A DNA stretch of 23,231 nucleotides, from positions 1 through 23,231 of the forward strand of contig JAAURO010000002.1 of the NCBI GenBank assembly GCA_012032215.1. The letters run 5' to 3'. Positions 11,201 through 20,300 of the stretch are shown in pieces. Position numbers and translations under genes: made by a program. This DNA is from Limnobacter sp. GTDB lineage: Bacteria > Pseudomonadota > Gammaproteobacteria > Burkholderiales > Burkholderiaceae_B. Position 1 is the stretch's first letter. Every line of letters starts with the position of its first letter. The notes under the pieces are model-generated. The model was given only the letters and a program-made list of their open reading frames with translations, did no database searches and had not been told where the DNA came from.

Positions 11201-13069
11201 GTGAAAGTGGTGTGCATGAGGTGGACCACCAGTTTTTAAAAGCACTGCGGCAATGTGCGGATGAAAAAGGCTTCCCTCTGATTTTTGATGAAATCCAATG
11301 CGGCATGGGTAGAAGTGGGCAATTTCTCGCTTCTCAGTACGTGGGGGTTCAAGCTGACTACTACCTGTTGGGCAAGTCCTTGGGCGGTGGTTTAAGCAAA
11401 ATATCAGCGCTACTAATTCGCCGCGACCTTTACTTGGAAGATTTTGGTTTTGTACACACTTCCACTTTTTCAGAAGACGATTATTCCAGCCGCATTGCTT
11501 GTCAGGCACTTGAGCTACTTGATGACAAAACCCTTTCAACCGTTGCAGAAAAAGGTCAATATTTTTTGCAAAAGCTCAATGCACTTCGTCAAGCCTTTCC
11601 GGGCCAGATACGTGAAGTTCGCGGACGCGGATTGATGATAGGCATTGAATTCATTTCACAACGCCGAAGTCCATCCCACTTGCTGCGTATGATTTCCGAA
11701 CAGCGTTTTCTGGGCTATTTCATCAAGGGCCATTTGCTGCATGCTCACCAAATTCGAGTAGCACCCAGTCTGTCATCAACGTGTACCGTACGAATCCAAC
11801 CGTCTTATCAAATCACCTATTCTGAAATCGACAAGGTGATAGCAGCCTTCAACAACTTGCTCAGCATTCTCAAAGAAAGCCGTGTCGATGAATTGCTGGC
11901 CTGCGCCATGACAGGTTTTCCTGCAAGAAACGAAACTCTCAGTTTTGACAGTCTCTTGCAAGCAAAGCCAGCACCGAGCAAAAAAACAGACCGTAGCAAA
12001 GTAGGAACCATCGGTTTTTGGTGCATTTCAGCCAGCCGGAAGATCTAATTCGTTTTGACCCTCGTTTAAAAAACTACAACAACGCAGCCTGCAAAGCATT
12101 TTTAGACAAAACCAAAGGCTTACTTTCACCTGTGATATGGGATTGGGCAGACATTGAATCCACCCATGGCGATGTGCTCGAAATGGTGGTGATTGGCGTG
12201 CCATTTACCGCCGAACAAATTATGGAAGACGGTAAAAAAGGCAAGCTCGACTGGGCACTTGATTGCGTAAAAAAGCAGTGGACATGGCCAAAGCATTGGG
12301 TTGTAGCCATGTCGGCCTGGGCGGCTATACCTCAATTGTCGCCCAAAGTGGCTTGGCTTTACACCACAGCGACATCAATATCACCACCGGCAATGCGCTT
12401 ACTGCAGGCGCCTCACTGATGAGTACACTGGAAGTCGCCAAAACGAAACACACCGGACCGAAAACAATTGGTGTCATTGGTGCAGGAGGCAATGTGGCTG
12501 CCACACTGTGCAAGCTGTTGGCAGACATGCTCGGCCCTGAAGATGAGCTGATTCTTTTTTCCAGGAATGCACAGGGAGCCAAGCACCTCGAAGATTTTGC
12601 AAAACAACTCACTTGCCGTGTCAGTGTTGAACCGGAACTTACAAACCTTCAGCGCTGCAACCTGATTTTTAGCGCGAGCAATGCCTCCAACCCATTGATT
12701 TTTGAGCACCACATTCAAAGTGAAAACACCATTGTGTGCGACATTGCAGTGCCGCCCGATGTGGCGCGCTGTGCTCAAGAAAAAGCCCATGTGCTTCGGG
12801 GCGGCAGAATTAAACTGCCGCACAATCAGAGCCTCGGTTTGCTCGCTGGCACAGATACACAAGCCCACATTTTTGCCTGTATGGCTGAAACCATTTTGCT
12901 GGGCCTGGAAAACAGAACAGGCCACTTCTCCTACGGCGCGATTGAGCCCGACAAGGTGAAAGAAATTTTACAACTCGCCGACAAACACGGTTTTGAAATT
13001 CAGTCCAGCCAAAACCTGTCTGTTTTCCAAATCAACTATCCCGAGAGCAAGAAATATGAGTGCGTCTGA
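8215..13069 (+). CDS. Four-domain fatty amine synthase: FAAL-ACP-aminotransferase-acyl-ACP reductase, two frameshifts
   Basis: Predicted to turn a free fatty acid into a fatty amine on one protein. Domains in order: fatty acyl-AMP ligase (residues 1-615; YTSGSTAHPKGV, WLPHYHDMGL, RSGDLG); ACP (640-710; GMDSI, attachment Ser668); class III PLP aminotransferase (730-1200; NSGAESVEAA, GGFHGKT, FDEIQCGMGRSG, PLP Lys1054 in GKSLGGG); and a domain like cyanobacterial long-chain acyl-ACP reductase AAR (VGTIGF, LGGYTSIV, ITTGNALTA, the NADPH loop IGAGGNVA, and FACMAET with Cys codon 12878-12880 aligned to the family's acyl-enzyme Cys). Frames break at the T-run 12015-12019 and the A-run 12269-12274, each one base short. 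Adding two bases gives exactly 1618 codons plus stop, and no start codon is needed between AMT and AAR, so they are one fused protein. The 3' end overlaps the next gene by 14 bp. Confidence 0.88.
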
Positions 13070-13997
13070 GCAAAGCACAGTTCAAACAGCAAACCAACGC
13101 AATGCGGACATCCAGTTTTTCAATGAAAACGGATTTTTGGGTCCGATCAAATTGTACGAGCCGGAGCAAGCCAAAGCGATTTTGCAAAAAATCCGTTTAA
13201 ACAATTTGGAACGCAGCCATATTCTGTTTGACAACGATGTGAACTACGACAGGCATTTTGACATTCCTGAACTGACCCAACACATCGGTCACCCCACCAT
13301 TGTTGAGAAAATTTCTTCGATTTTAGGTCAGGACATTTTGTGCTGGCGCTCAGAATTTTTCCCAAAATTCCCGAAATCCTCCGGCACGGAATGGCATCAG
13401 GTCTCAAACTACCAGTATGCCACAGGCACCCCCATGCTCAGGCCCACGCTGGAAAATTACAGCGGCCCCCTGGATCTCACAGTGTGGACCGCTTTTACAG
13501 AAGCCACCATTGAAAACGGCTGCATGAAATTTCTACCTGGTTCACACAAAAAACTCTATTACGATGAATCCAAAGACGTGGGCCGAGGAAGAACAGAACA
13601 GTATCGTTCGGTCACAGCAGATTCTGATTTTTTTGGTTACGATTTTCAGGAGTTCAAAATCGACAAAGACTGGATTCCTGACGAAAACGAAGCCGTCAGC
13701 ATGGTCATGCAGCCAGGCGAATGTGTGATTTTCAGTGCACGCTGCGTGCATGGTTCCCATCCGAATGTGACTGAGCGTAACACTCGCTTTGCAATCACGG
13801 CCCGTTACACGCCCACTCATGTCAAGGTGTATTCAGGCATGGATACATTTCAGGCACACGGCAGTTTTTTTGATCTCAGCAACTATGGCTGTGTACTAGT
13901 CAGTGGTGAGGACCATTACAAGCACAACAAAATTCGCACTGAAAACAATCTGGGAGAACGCTTCCCAACCCCAGCAAATCGGTTTGTTGCGCCATGA
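13056..13997 (+). CDS. SyrB2-type non-heme Fe(II)/2-oxoglutarate enzyme, halogenase-like, HxV facial motif
   Basis: 313 aa, nearly the length of the syringomycin chlorinase SyrB2 (310), and alike along the whole chain: NYDRHFD, CWRSEFFPKFP, WHQ, VWTAFTEATIENGC, ARYTP, VYSGMD. This family acts on acyl or aminoacyl groups tethered to carrier proteins. Iron ligands are His114 and His232; Arg250 (ARYTP) should hold 2-oxoglutarate. Hydroxylases have Asp/Glu two residues after the first His, while halogenases have Ala or Gly so that chloride can bind. Here it is Val116 (codon 13401-13403). With no carboxylate a normal hydroxylase seems unlikely, but whether Val leaves room for halide is unknown. 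I start at ATG 13056, which overlaps the preceding stop by 14 bp and has GAGAG upstream; an in-frame ATG at 12993 lies inside the previous gene. The frame is intact. Confidence 0.85.
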   Translation: MSASEQSTVQTANQRNADIQFFNENGFLGPIKLYEPEQAKAILQKIRLNNLERSHILFDNDVNYDRHFDIPELTQHIGHPTIVEKISSILGQDILCWRSEFFPKFPKSSGTEWHQVSNYQYATGTPMLRPTLENYSGPLDLTVWTAFTEATIENGCMKFLPGSHKKLYYDESKDVGRGRTEQYRSVTADSDFFGYDFQEFKIDKDWIPDENEAVSMVMQPGECVIFSARCVHGSHPNVTERNTRFAITARYTPTHVKVYSGMDTFQAHGSFFDLSNYGCVLVSGEDHYKHNKIRTENNLGERFPTPANRFVAP

Positions 13998-14839
13998 AGA
14001 TGGATTACCAACATTACAGCAATCAAACGGTGGGGCTGTTAAGCTTCGAGCCCAAAGTCGGCCACACACCATCTGAACACGCGCAACTCTTGTGCATTCC
14101 TTTCGGTGGTGGAAGCCCCTTGAGCTTTCAAAAACTGTCTGAGCAATTGGAAGGGCAACTGCATGTAAAAGCGATTGACCCACCGGGTCATGTCAGAACA
14201 CGTGGTACACCCTTCACATGTGTTGACCGCATGGCAGCCTGTTATCTCAGCGAACTGCCAGAGGAAAGCTTTCGCAGCGGTTACGTTTATGGTCACAGCC
14301 TGGGAGCCTATGTGGCACTTCGAATTGCTTTTCTGCTTGAAAAGCAAGGCAAACCCTTAGAAGGTATTGTGTTGGCAGGCTGCCAAGCGCCTCATTTGCG
14401 AGACCCTAACAAGCCGCTGACAAAAATGTCAGATGAAGAAACCTACCAATGGATTAGGTTCCTCAATCAATCCTCAGGCGAAGACAGCACAGTCAGTGAC
14501 GCAGAGCGCCGTGAATTGTTCGAGGTCTTCAAACAGGCCATTCGCTCAGATTGTCAGGCTTTTGAAAACTTCGATGCACGCAACATTTATTTGACTAAAA
14601 CCCAAGCGCTCGTGCTTAACGGCAGCCATGACGATTATGTCAAAAGCAGTTTTAAAGCGGACTGGTCCAACTACATCAAAACACTTGACCTCAAAGTGAT
14701 AGAAAGCGCACCACATTTGTTTGTTGCAAGCCATGCACAAACAGTTGCTGGTCTTATCAAAAAATGGATTACGTCTCTGCCAGCCACACCGGTGGACATG
14801 GACAAAAAGGATTTAGCACGTGTTGGACAATCAGAGTAA
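13994..14839 (+). CDS. Type II thioesterase (alpha/beta hydrolase)
   Basis: A 281 aa protein of the GrsT-like family, which clears stalled or mis-primed acyl groups from PKS/NRPS carrier proteins and sometimes releases products. The early oxyanion segment reads CIPFGGGSPLSF, the nucleophile elbow GHSLGA has Ser102, the acidic residue is probably in the VLNGSHDDYV region, and His241 (APHLF) completes the triad. The start overlaps the preceding stop as ATGA, so the two are coupled. An alternative ATG lies two codons on. The frame is intact. Confidence 0.88.
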   Translation: MKMDYQHYSNQTVGLLSFEPKVGHTPSEHAQLLCIPFGGGSPLSFQKLSEQLEGQLHVKAIDPPGHVRTRGTPFTCVDRMAACYLSELPEESFRSGYVYGHSLGAYVALRIAFLLEKQGKPLEGIVLAGCQAPHLRDPNKPLTKMSDEETYQWIRFLNQSSGEDSTVSDAERRELFEVFKQAIRSDCQAFENFDARNIYLTKTQALVLNGSHDDYVKSSFKADWSNYIKTLDLKVIESAPHLFVASHAQTVAGLIKKWITSLPATPVDMDKKDLARVGQSE

Positions 14840-16055
14840 TACACCTTGCAGTCAAAAGCTAAGAAGCCATAAATCAGTGATTCTGTTTGTGGCTACACTG
14901 GCCATTTTTACAGACAGCCTGCTGTATTCGCTCATCATTCCGGTGCTGCCGGAATACATTGGCCCAGGCGCCTCCACAGAAATGGTTGGCGTCTTAGTGG
15001 CCGCCTATGCAGGCAGCCTGGTGATATTTACACCTTTCATGGGTTTCGTGGTGGACCGCTATGGCAACAAATTACCCACAGTGATTGGTTTTCTTGGGCT
15101 GATGTGTGCCTCTTTGTTGTTTGGTTTTTCCAGTCAAAATATCACCTGGCTGTTTGTGGCCCGAGTGTTACAAGGCATTGCCTGTGCAGCCACCGCCACT
15201 GCCAGCCTGACCTTGCTGGCCCAGGTGTTTGACAGAAAAAGCCGTGGCAAAGCAATGGGCATCTGGACCAGCGGCAACGCAGCAGGCACCTTGTTAGGGC
15301 CTTTTCTGGGTGGGTTGCTGTATGAACACTGGGGGCCAATGGGGCCCATGTACCTGGCCGCTGGGCTGGCCTTGTTTGATGTGCTCGCCAGGCTTTTTAT
15401 CCTCACCCCACACGCAGCTGCGCCAGAAGCATCCTCTCCAGTCAGGCAGTTATTTTCCGTGCGTGTGCTGGTGATTTGTGGCATCGCCCTGCTCAGCGCC
15501 GCCGGGTTGACCATGATAGAAGTCGCGCTGCCGATTCACCTTTACAATCAGTTTTCAGTCGCCCCCACGACTGTTGGCTTGTATTTCATTCTGGCGATTG
15601 TCAGCTTTGGAATTTTTGCGCCCCTGGCTGGGTATTTGGAAGGTTTGGGCTTCAATCAAATGGGACGCGTGGGCGTTTGCTTGTTTGGTCTACTGCTTCT
15701 CAGTACATTGATGCCAGCGATTGCTGTCAGCAACACTTTGCTCATCACTGCGGTGTACGTGGCTGCTGTGGGTGCAGCCGCTGGCATCGCCATCACGCCA
15801 GCCATGCCAGCACTGGCTGATGCGGTCGAAGATTGCGGCCAAACCCGTTACGGTTTTGTTTACAGCCTGTTTAACATCAGTTTTGCAAGCGGTGCATTTC
15901 TGGGGCCCCTTCTAGGTGCCTTCCTGATTAGACAATACGACCTCGCGGTGGGTTTGCTCGCGCTCAGTGGGCTGATGTTTGCGGGCCTCATCACCATTTT
16001 TTGTTTTTCAAAAATGCAGATCAAACGTCTGCCAAAAGAAAAGTTAGTAGGGTAA
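14820..16055 (+). CDS. MFS transporter, probable product exporter
   Basis: A 411 aa, 12-helix major facilitator of the drug:H+ antiporter type. The first helix starts at about residue 19 (VILFVATLAIFTDSLLYSLIIPVLPEY), followed by the family loop motif GFVVDRYGNKLP between helices 2 and 3, and GTLLGPFLGG in helix 5. I choose GTG at 14820, which has AAGGA eight bases upstream and overlaps the thioesterase stop by 20 bp; TTG at 14823 is possible. Its place inside the operon suggests it exports the cluster product or gives self-protection. The substrate cannot be read from sequence. Confidence 0.88.
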   Translation: MLDNQSNTPCSQKLRSHKSVILFVATLAIFTDSLLYSLIIPVLPEYIGPGASTEMVGVLVAAYAGSLVIFTPFMGFVVDRYGNKLPTVIGFLGLMCASLLFGFSSQNITWLFVARVLQGIACAATATASLTLLAQVFDRKSRGKAMGIWTSGNAAGTLLGPFLGGLLYEHWGPMGPMYLAAGLALFDVLARLFILTPHAAAPEASSPVRQLFSVRVLVICGIALLSAAGLTMIEVALPIHLYNQFSVAPTTVGLYFILAIVSFGIFAPLAGYLEGLGFNQMGRVGVCLFGLLLLSTLMPAIAVSNTLLITAVYVAAVGAAAGIAITPAMPALADAVEDCGQTRYGFVYSLFNISFASGAFLGPLLGAFLIRQYDLAVGLLALSGLMFAGLITIFCFSKMQIKRLPKEKLVG

Positions 16056-16065
16056 TTCATTCATC

Positions 16066-17266
16066 ATGGCCATAAAAATTCGTTTTATTCACCCAGAAGA
16101 ACTTGCTGCATTTCGCCACACCCAGTTCGTCAGCATGGGCCTGAACCACCGTCAGGACGACCTGGACCGCGTACGCAAAACTTTTGAAGTCGACCGTGCC
16201 ATTGCTGCATTTGACGGCAGCACCCTGGTTGGCACCTTGGGCTGTGCCAGCCTGACCCTGCAAATGCCAGGCAATCACCAATGCATGTTGGCAGGCACCA
16301 CCACAGTGGCCGTGCTGCCCACGCACCGTCGCCAGGGCATTATGCACAAAATGCTCATCAAACATTTTGAGGATGCGCGCGAACAGGACAAACCAGTGGC
16401 AGGCCTTTGGGCCTCACAAACTCCGGTTTACGGGCGATTTGGTTATGGGGTGGCGGCTTATCAAAACGAACTGTCTATCCCAGCAGAAAGGCTGGAATTT
16501 ACCGGCCCCAAAAGCGATTTGGAGGTGTGCTTTATTGATGCAGAAAAAGCCAAAACCATTCTGCCGGAGGTGTATAACAAATGCATCCCACACATTCCCG
16601 GTACCAACAGCCGAAGCCCAAACTGGTGGACCTATCGGCGTTTGCAAGACAGTGATGCCAGCCCATTTCTCTACCTGATTGTCAAGCAACAAGGCGAAGT
16701 CAGTGGCTATGCGCAATTTACCCGGACCAGTGTTTGGCAAAAGGCCGCCCTTACGACCAAATTACCCTTTCCGAGCTGATGGCAACGGAACACGCGTCTG
16801 AATCCAGGTTGTGGGAAGTTCTCCTGAACACAGATTTGGTGGCCACGTGAAAGCGGCAAAACGCCCGGTTGATGATTGCATTTTAAGTTGGGTCAATGAA
16901 CCCCGTTTGATTGAATCTCGCTTGGAAGACAGCCTGTGGCTGCGCCCGCTTGACATCCCCAAGCTGCTCAGTGCAAGAAGCTATGCGGTTGAATCCAGCA
17001 TTGTGTTAAACATTGTTGACGCGCTGTCTTTCAGCAGTGGCAGCTTTTTGCTGGAAACGTCAACCGAGGGAGGTCAATGCAAAACCAGCAATGCCCCTGC
17101 CGATGTCACGCTCAACAGCGCAACTCTGGGAAGCCTTTTAATTGGCGGCCAAGGCGCTGCTTACCTGCACCGCTGTGGGCTGATCAAAGGTGATGCAAAA
17201 GCCATTCAAACGCTGAATCTACAGTTCTCAACCCCACGGCTGCCTTGGGCCACCGACAAATTCTGA
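16066..17266 (+). CDS. Eis-family GNAT N-acetyltransferase with SCP2-like C-terminal domain, two frameshifts
   Basis: Eis-type enzymes transfer acetyl from acetyl-CoA to amines, including multiple amines of aminoglycosides and polyamines. Seen here: the acetyl-CoA loop VAVLPTHRRQGIMHKML near residues 83-100, and the Eis hallmark LWASQTPVYGRFGYG near 122-136. The C-terminal part ends in ATLGSLLIGGQGA, as in the SCP2-like domain of Eis. The frame breaks at the A-run 16739-16742 and near 16843-16848. Restoring one base at each gives exactly 400 codons plus stop, the usual Eis length. The start is ATG at 16066, 10 bp after the MFS stop, with AGGG about 13 bases upstream. In a cluster with two aminotransferases, acetylation of the amine product for tailoring or self-resistance is a natural guess (inference). 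Confidence 0.82.
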
Positions 17267-17321
17267 ACGCATAAGACATGAAAACAGCAAAGCGCGAACA
17301 ACATGTTTCACTGCACGCACA

Positions 17322-20300
17322 ATGGGTTCGGCTATGGAAAAGCTAGCGCTCATTGGGATTGGTTGTCGTCTGCCTGCCGGCATAGCCACCCCTGGCGACT
17401 TGTGGCGTTTCTTGCAAGCCGGCCAAGATGCGGTTGAACCTGTACCACAAACACGCTGGAATCACGCCGCTTTTTTCAGTCAGGACATGGACGAACCTGG
17501 CAAAACCTACTGTGGGCATGGCGCTTTTCTCAACAAAGTCTATGACTTTGACCCGGCCTTTTTCAACCTTTCGCGGCGAGAAGCCGAGCGCTTGGATCCT
17601 CAACAAAAACTGCTCTTGGAAACCGCTTGGCATGCCCTTGAAGATGCAAACCTCGCAGCCAGCCATCTAAAAAACAGCCGCACTGGCATTTTTGTTGGCC
17701 TGGGCAGTGACGACTGGCGAGACCTGAGCCTGAGCAACACGCATCAATACGATGCTTACAGTGGCTTAGGCAGCAGCCGCAGCGCCGCTGCTGGCAGACT
17801 GGCCTTCTTGTTAGACACACACGGGCCCGCCCTGCAAATTGACACCAGCTGCTCCTCTGGTTTGAGTGCAGCGCACCTGGCCTGTCAAAGCCTACTGACT
17901 GGAGAGTCAGATCTGGCTTTGGTAGGTGCGGTGAATTTAATGCTGACACCCGCCTCTTATGTTTTGCGCGCAAGGCTTAAGGCCCTTTCACCCACCGGGC
18001 AATGCCGGAGTTTTGATGCCGCTGCAAACGGTTTCGTGCCCGGTGAAGGCGCAGGTTTTCTAATCCTAAAAAGACTGGAAGACGCCTTAAAAGATAGAAA
18101 TACCATCTATTGCAGCATTTGCAGCAGTGCCATGCGACACGATGGTGCCTCCAATGGTTTAACTGCCCCCAATCAGCTTGAACAGGAAAAAACCATTCGG
18201 GATGCCCTTCAAAAAGCCGGGCTTGACCCATCCGACATTGACTACATTGAAACCCACGGAACCGGCACCCCGCTGGGCGACCCAGTGGAAGTGGCTGCAC
18301 TAAAACAAGTGTTTGGTCAACGTGAAAACGATTTGCTGATAGGTTCAGTCAAAACGAATTTTGGGCACTTAGAGGCCGCAGCGGGTTTGTTGTCAATGAT
18401 GAAAACCGCACTCATGCTCAAGCACAACACACTGGCGCCACAGCTTCACTTCTCCCAACCCAATCCGCACATTGACTGGGCTGGAATACCCATCAAGGTG
18501 TGTCACAAAAAGCAGAGCTGGCCTAATCGCAACCAGCCTAACCGCGCTGGGGTTAGCGCTTTTGGCATGAGTGGAACCAACGTTCACCTCATCATGGAAG
18601 AACACACGTCGCTCACTTCGACCAATCAGAAAAATTTTCAATGCACTTACCCCCTGCTGACACTCTCAGCCCCCAGCACAAAAAATCTGAATGCCCTGAT
18701 TGAACACTGGTTGGTTTTTCTCAACGAAAAACAAGACGTGAATTGGTCGGACATCTGTTACAGCGCCACTGTGGGTCGAAACCAGTTTCGTCACCGCTGT
18801 GTGCTTCTGGCCGAGAGCGCAAAGGACGCCAAACAAAAACTGCTTGACATGAAAAACCTCCAAGCAAGTGCCAAAGAGAAAACTGGCCCATTGGCTTTTG
18901 TTTTTCTTGAGCCGCAAAACAACGACTTTCTTCAGGCTGGTCCGCAGATGAGCCGTGAAGAAGCCTTTGCGTTGACCCTGCAGGAAATCGATAAAAACCT
19001 GGAACACTTAAAGCGACCCCCGATTGGCCAACACATACGCGCCGGAATAGGCAGCACCGATGATCTGCTGCTGACCCAACTGGCTCGATTTGCTTTTCAA
19101 TTGGCTTTGGCCCGTTTCTGGCAATCTCTGAATGTGCATGCAGAGGTGATACTGGGGCAAGGTTCTGGTGAAATCGCTGCCGCTGTAGCCAGCAAAGCAC
19201 TGTGCCTCCGCAGTGCACTGGCCTTGATTGCCGAATACGCAACATGGTTAAAAACACAAGCGCACGAAAGCCACAGAACCAGCAAAGAAACAGGCAGCCA
19301 AGCTGAAAACCATTCCTCTCAAAACGCGCAACAGCAAGCCGCCAACCTTCAACAACACTTTGAAAATTCGGGGCTTTGCCTCACAGGCGCACGACCTGAA
19401 AGTGAATTGATTTCCGCAGAAAACGGGCGCTTCGAATACACAAACTGCTACAAACTGTCTTACTGGGCCTGGCAATTAACCCACACCACCGCCTTGGAAA
19501 AAGCCGTGTCTGAACTGGAAAAAACCGACATTAACCATGCCATTGAAATGGGAACAGGCCACGGCATGAGAATGCATGCCAGTTTATCCCAATCAAAAGC
19601 AGCGGTTAGTTACAACACCTTTGCAAGTTTGTGGCAAGCGGGCTGCGATGTGGCGCTCGAAAAACTCGCTGACTGCCAGGGGCAAAGCGTTTCAATTCCC
19701 CTTAGCCCTTTTCTTTCTGAACTGTGTGTTGCCAAAGACATTCAGCATGTCCTACAAAACCTCATGCAAGGGATTGCTCAACCCACTTCCACCGACATGC
19801 ACAAAGGACCTGCCATGATGAACAACCCTCACAGCCTGCCCAACTCGACTGAGACAAAAACAAGCAGTGCGCTTCCTGCTTACGTTGAAATGCTGCGTGA
19901 GAATCTTTCACAGTTACTCAAAATCGATGTACATGCCATTGACCCAGAACACACCCTGCTGGAATTGGGCGCGGATTCACTGATACTGACCGAAGTCATT
20001 CGCAGCGTGGAAAAAGAATGGGACGTTCGCCTCAGTGTGCGGCAACTCTTCGAAGATCTGCTTTCGGTGGAATCCTTGGCCCTTTACATTTGCCAAGCAC
20101 GCGGTGGCGAATCAACGAGAAAAATACTCACACAACATTCCAATGCCGCACAGCCAATTCAAGCACAGCCAATTCAAGCACAGCCAATTCAAGCACAGCC
20201 AAGCCATGCCATGCCAACAAAAATCAAATTCAACAATCAAGCGGAGTGCCTGCAACACATTGTTCAACAAGCCACAACGAAAACCCCGCAATCGGCAGCC

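Noticed and set aside
12018..12419. A separate small gene beginning MVHFSQPED
   Set aside because: Its sequence is the N-terminal part of the AAR-like domain; restoring one T at 12015-12019 joins it in frame to the aminotransferase.
12700..12960. Loss of the AAR catalytic Cys at the GGRIKLP position
   Set aside because: On rechecking the alignment from memory, the family's acyl-enzyme Cys lies in the later FAC motif, which is kept here.
17278..17345. Alternative start ATG at 17278 for the KS-ACP-AMT protein
   Set aside because: It is out of frame and would need a further indel; the frame from 17322 already begins at a normal KS N-terminus.
20151..20195. Direct repeats as a possible CRISPR or mobile-element mark
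   Set aside because: The copies are contiguous with no spacers, in frame and encode a linker; no cas genes or transposase are present.
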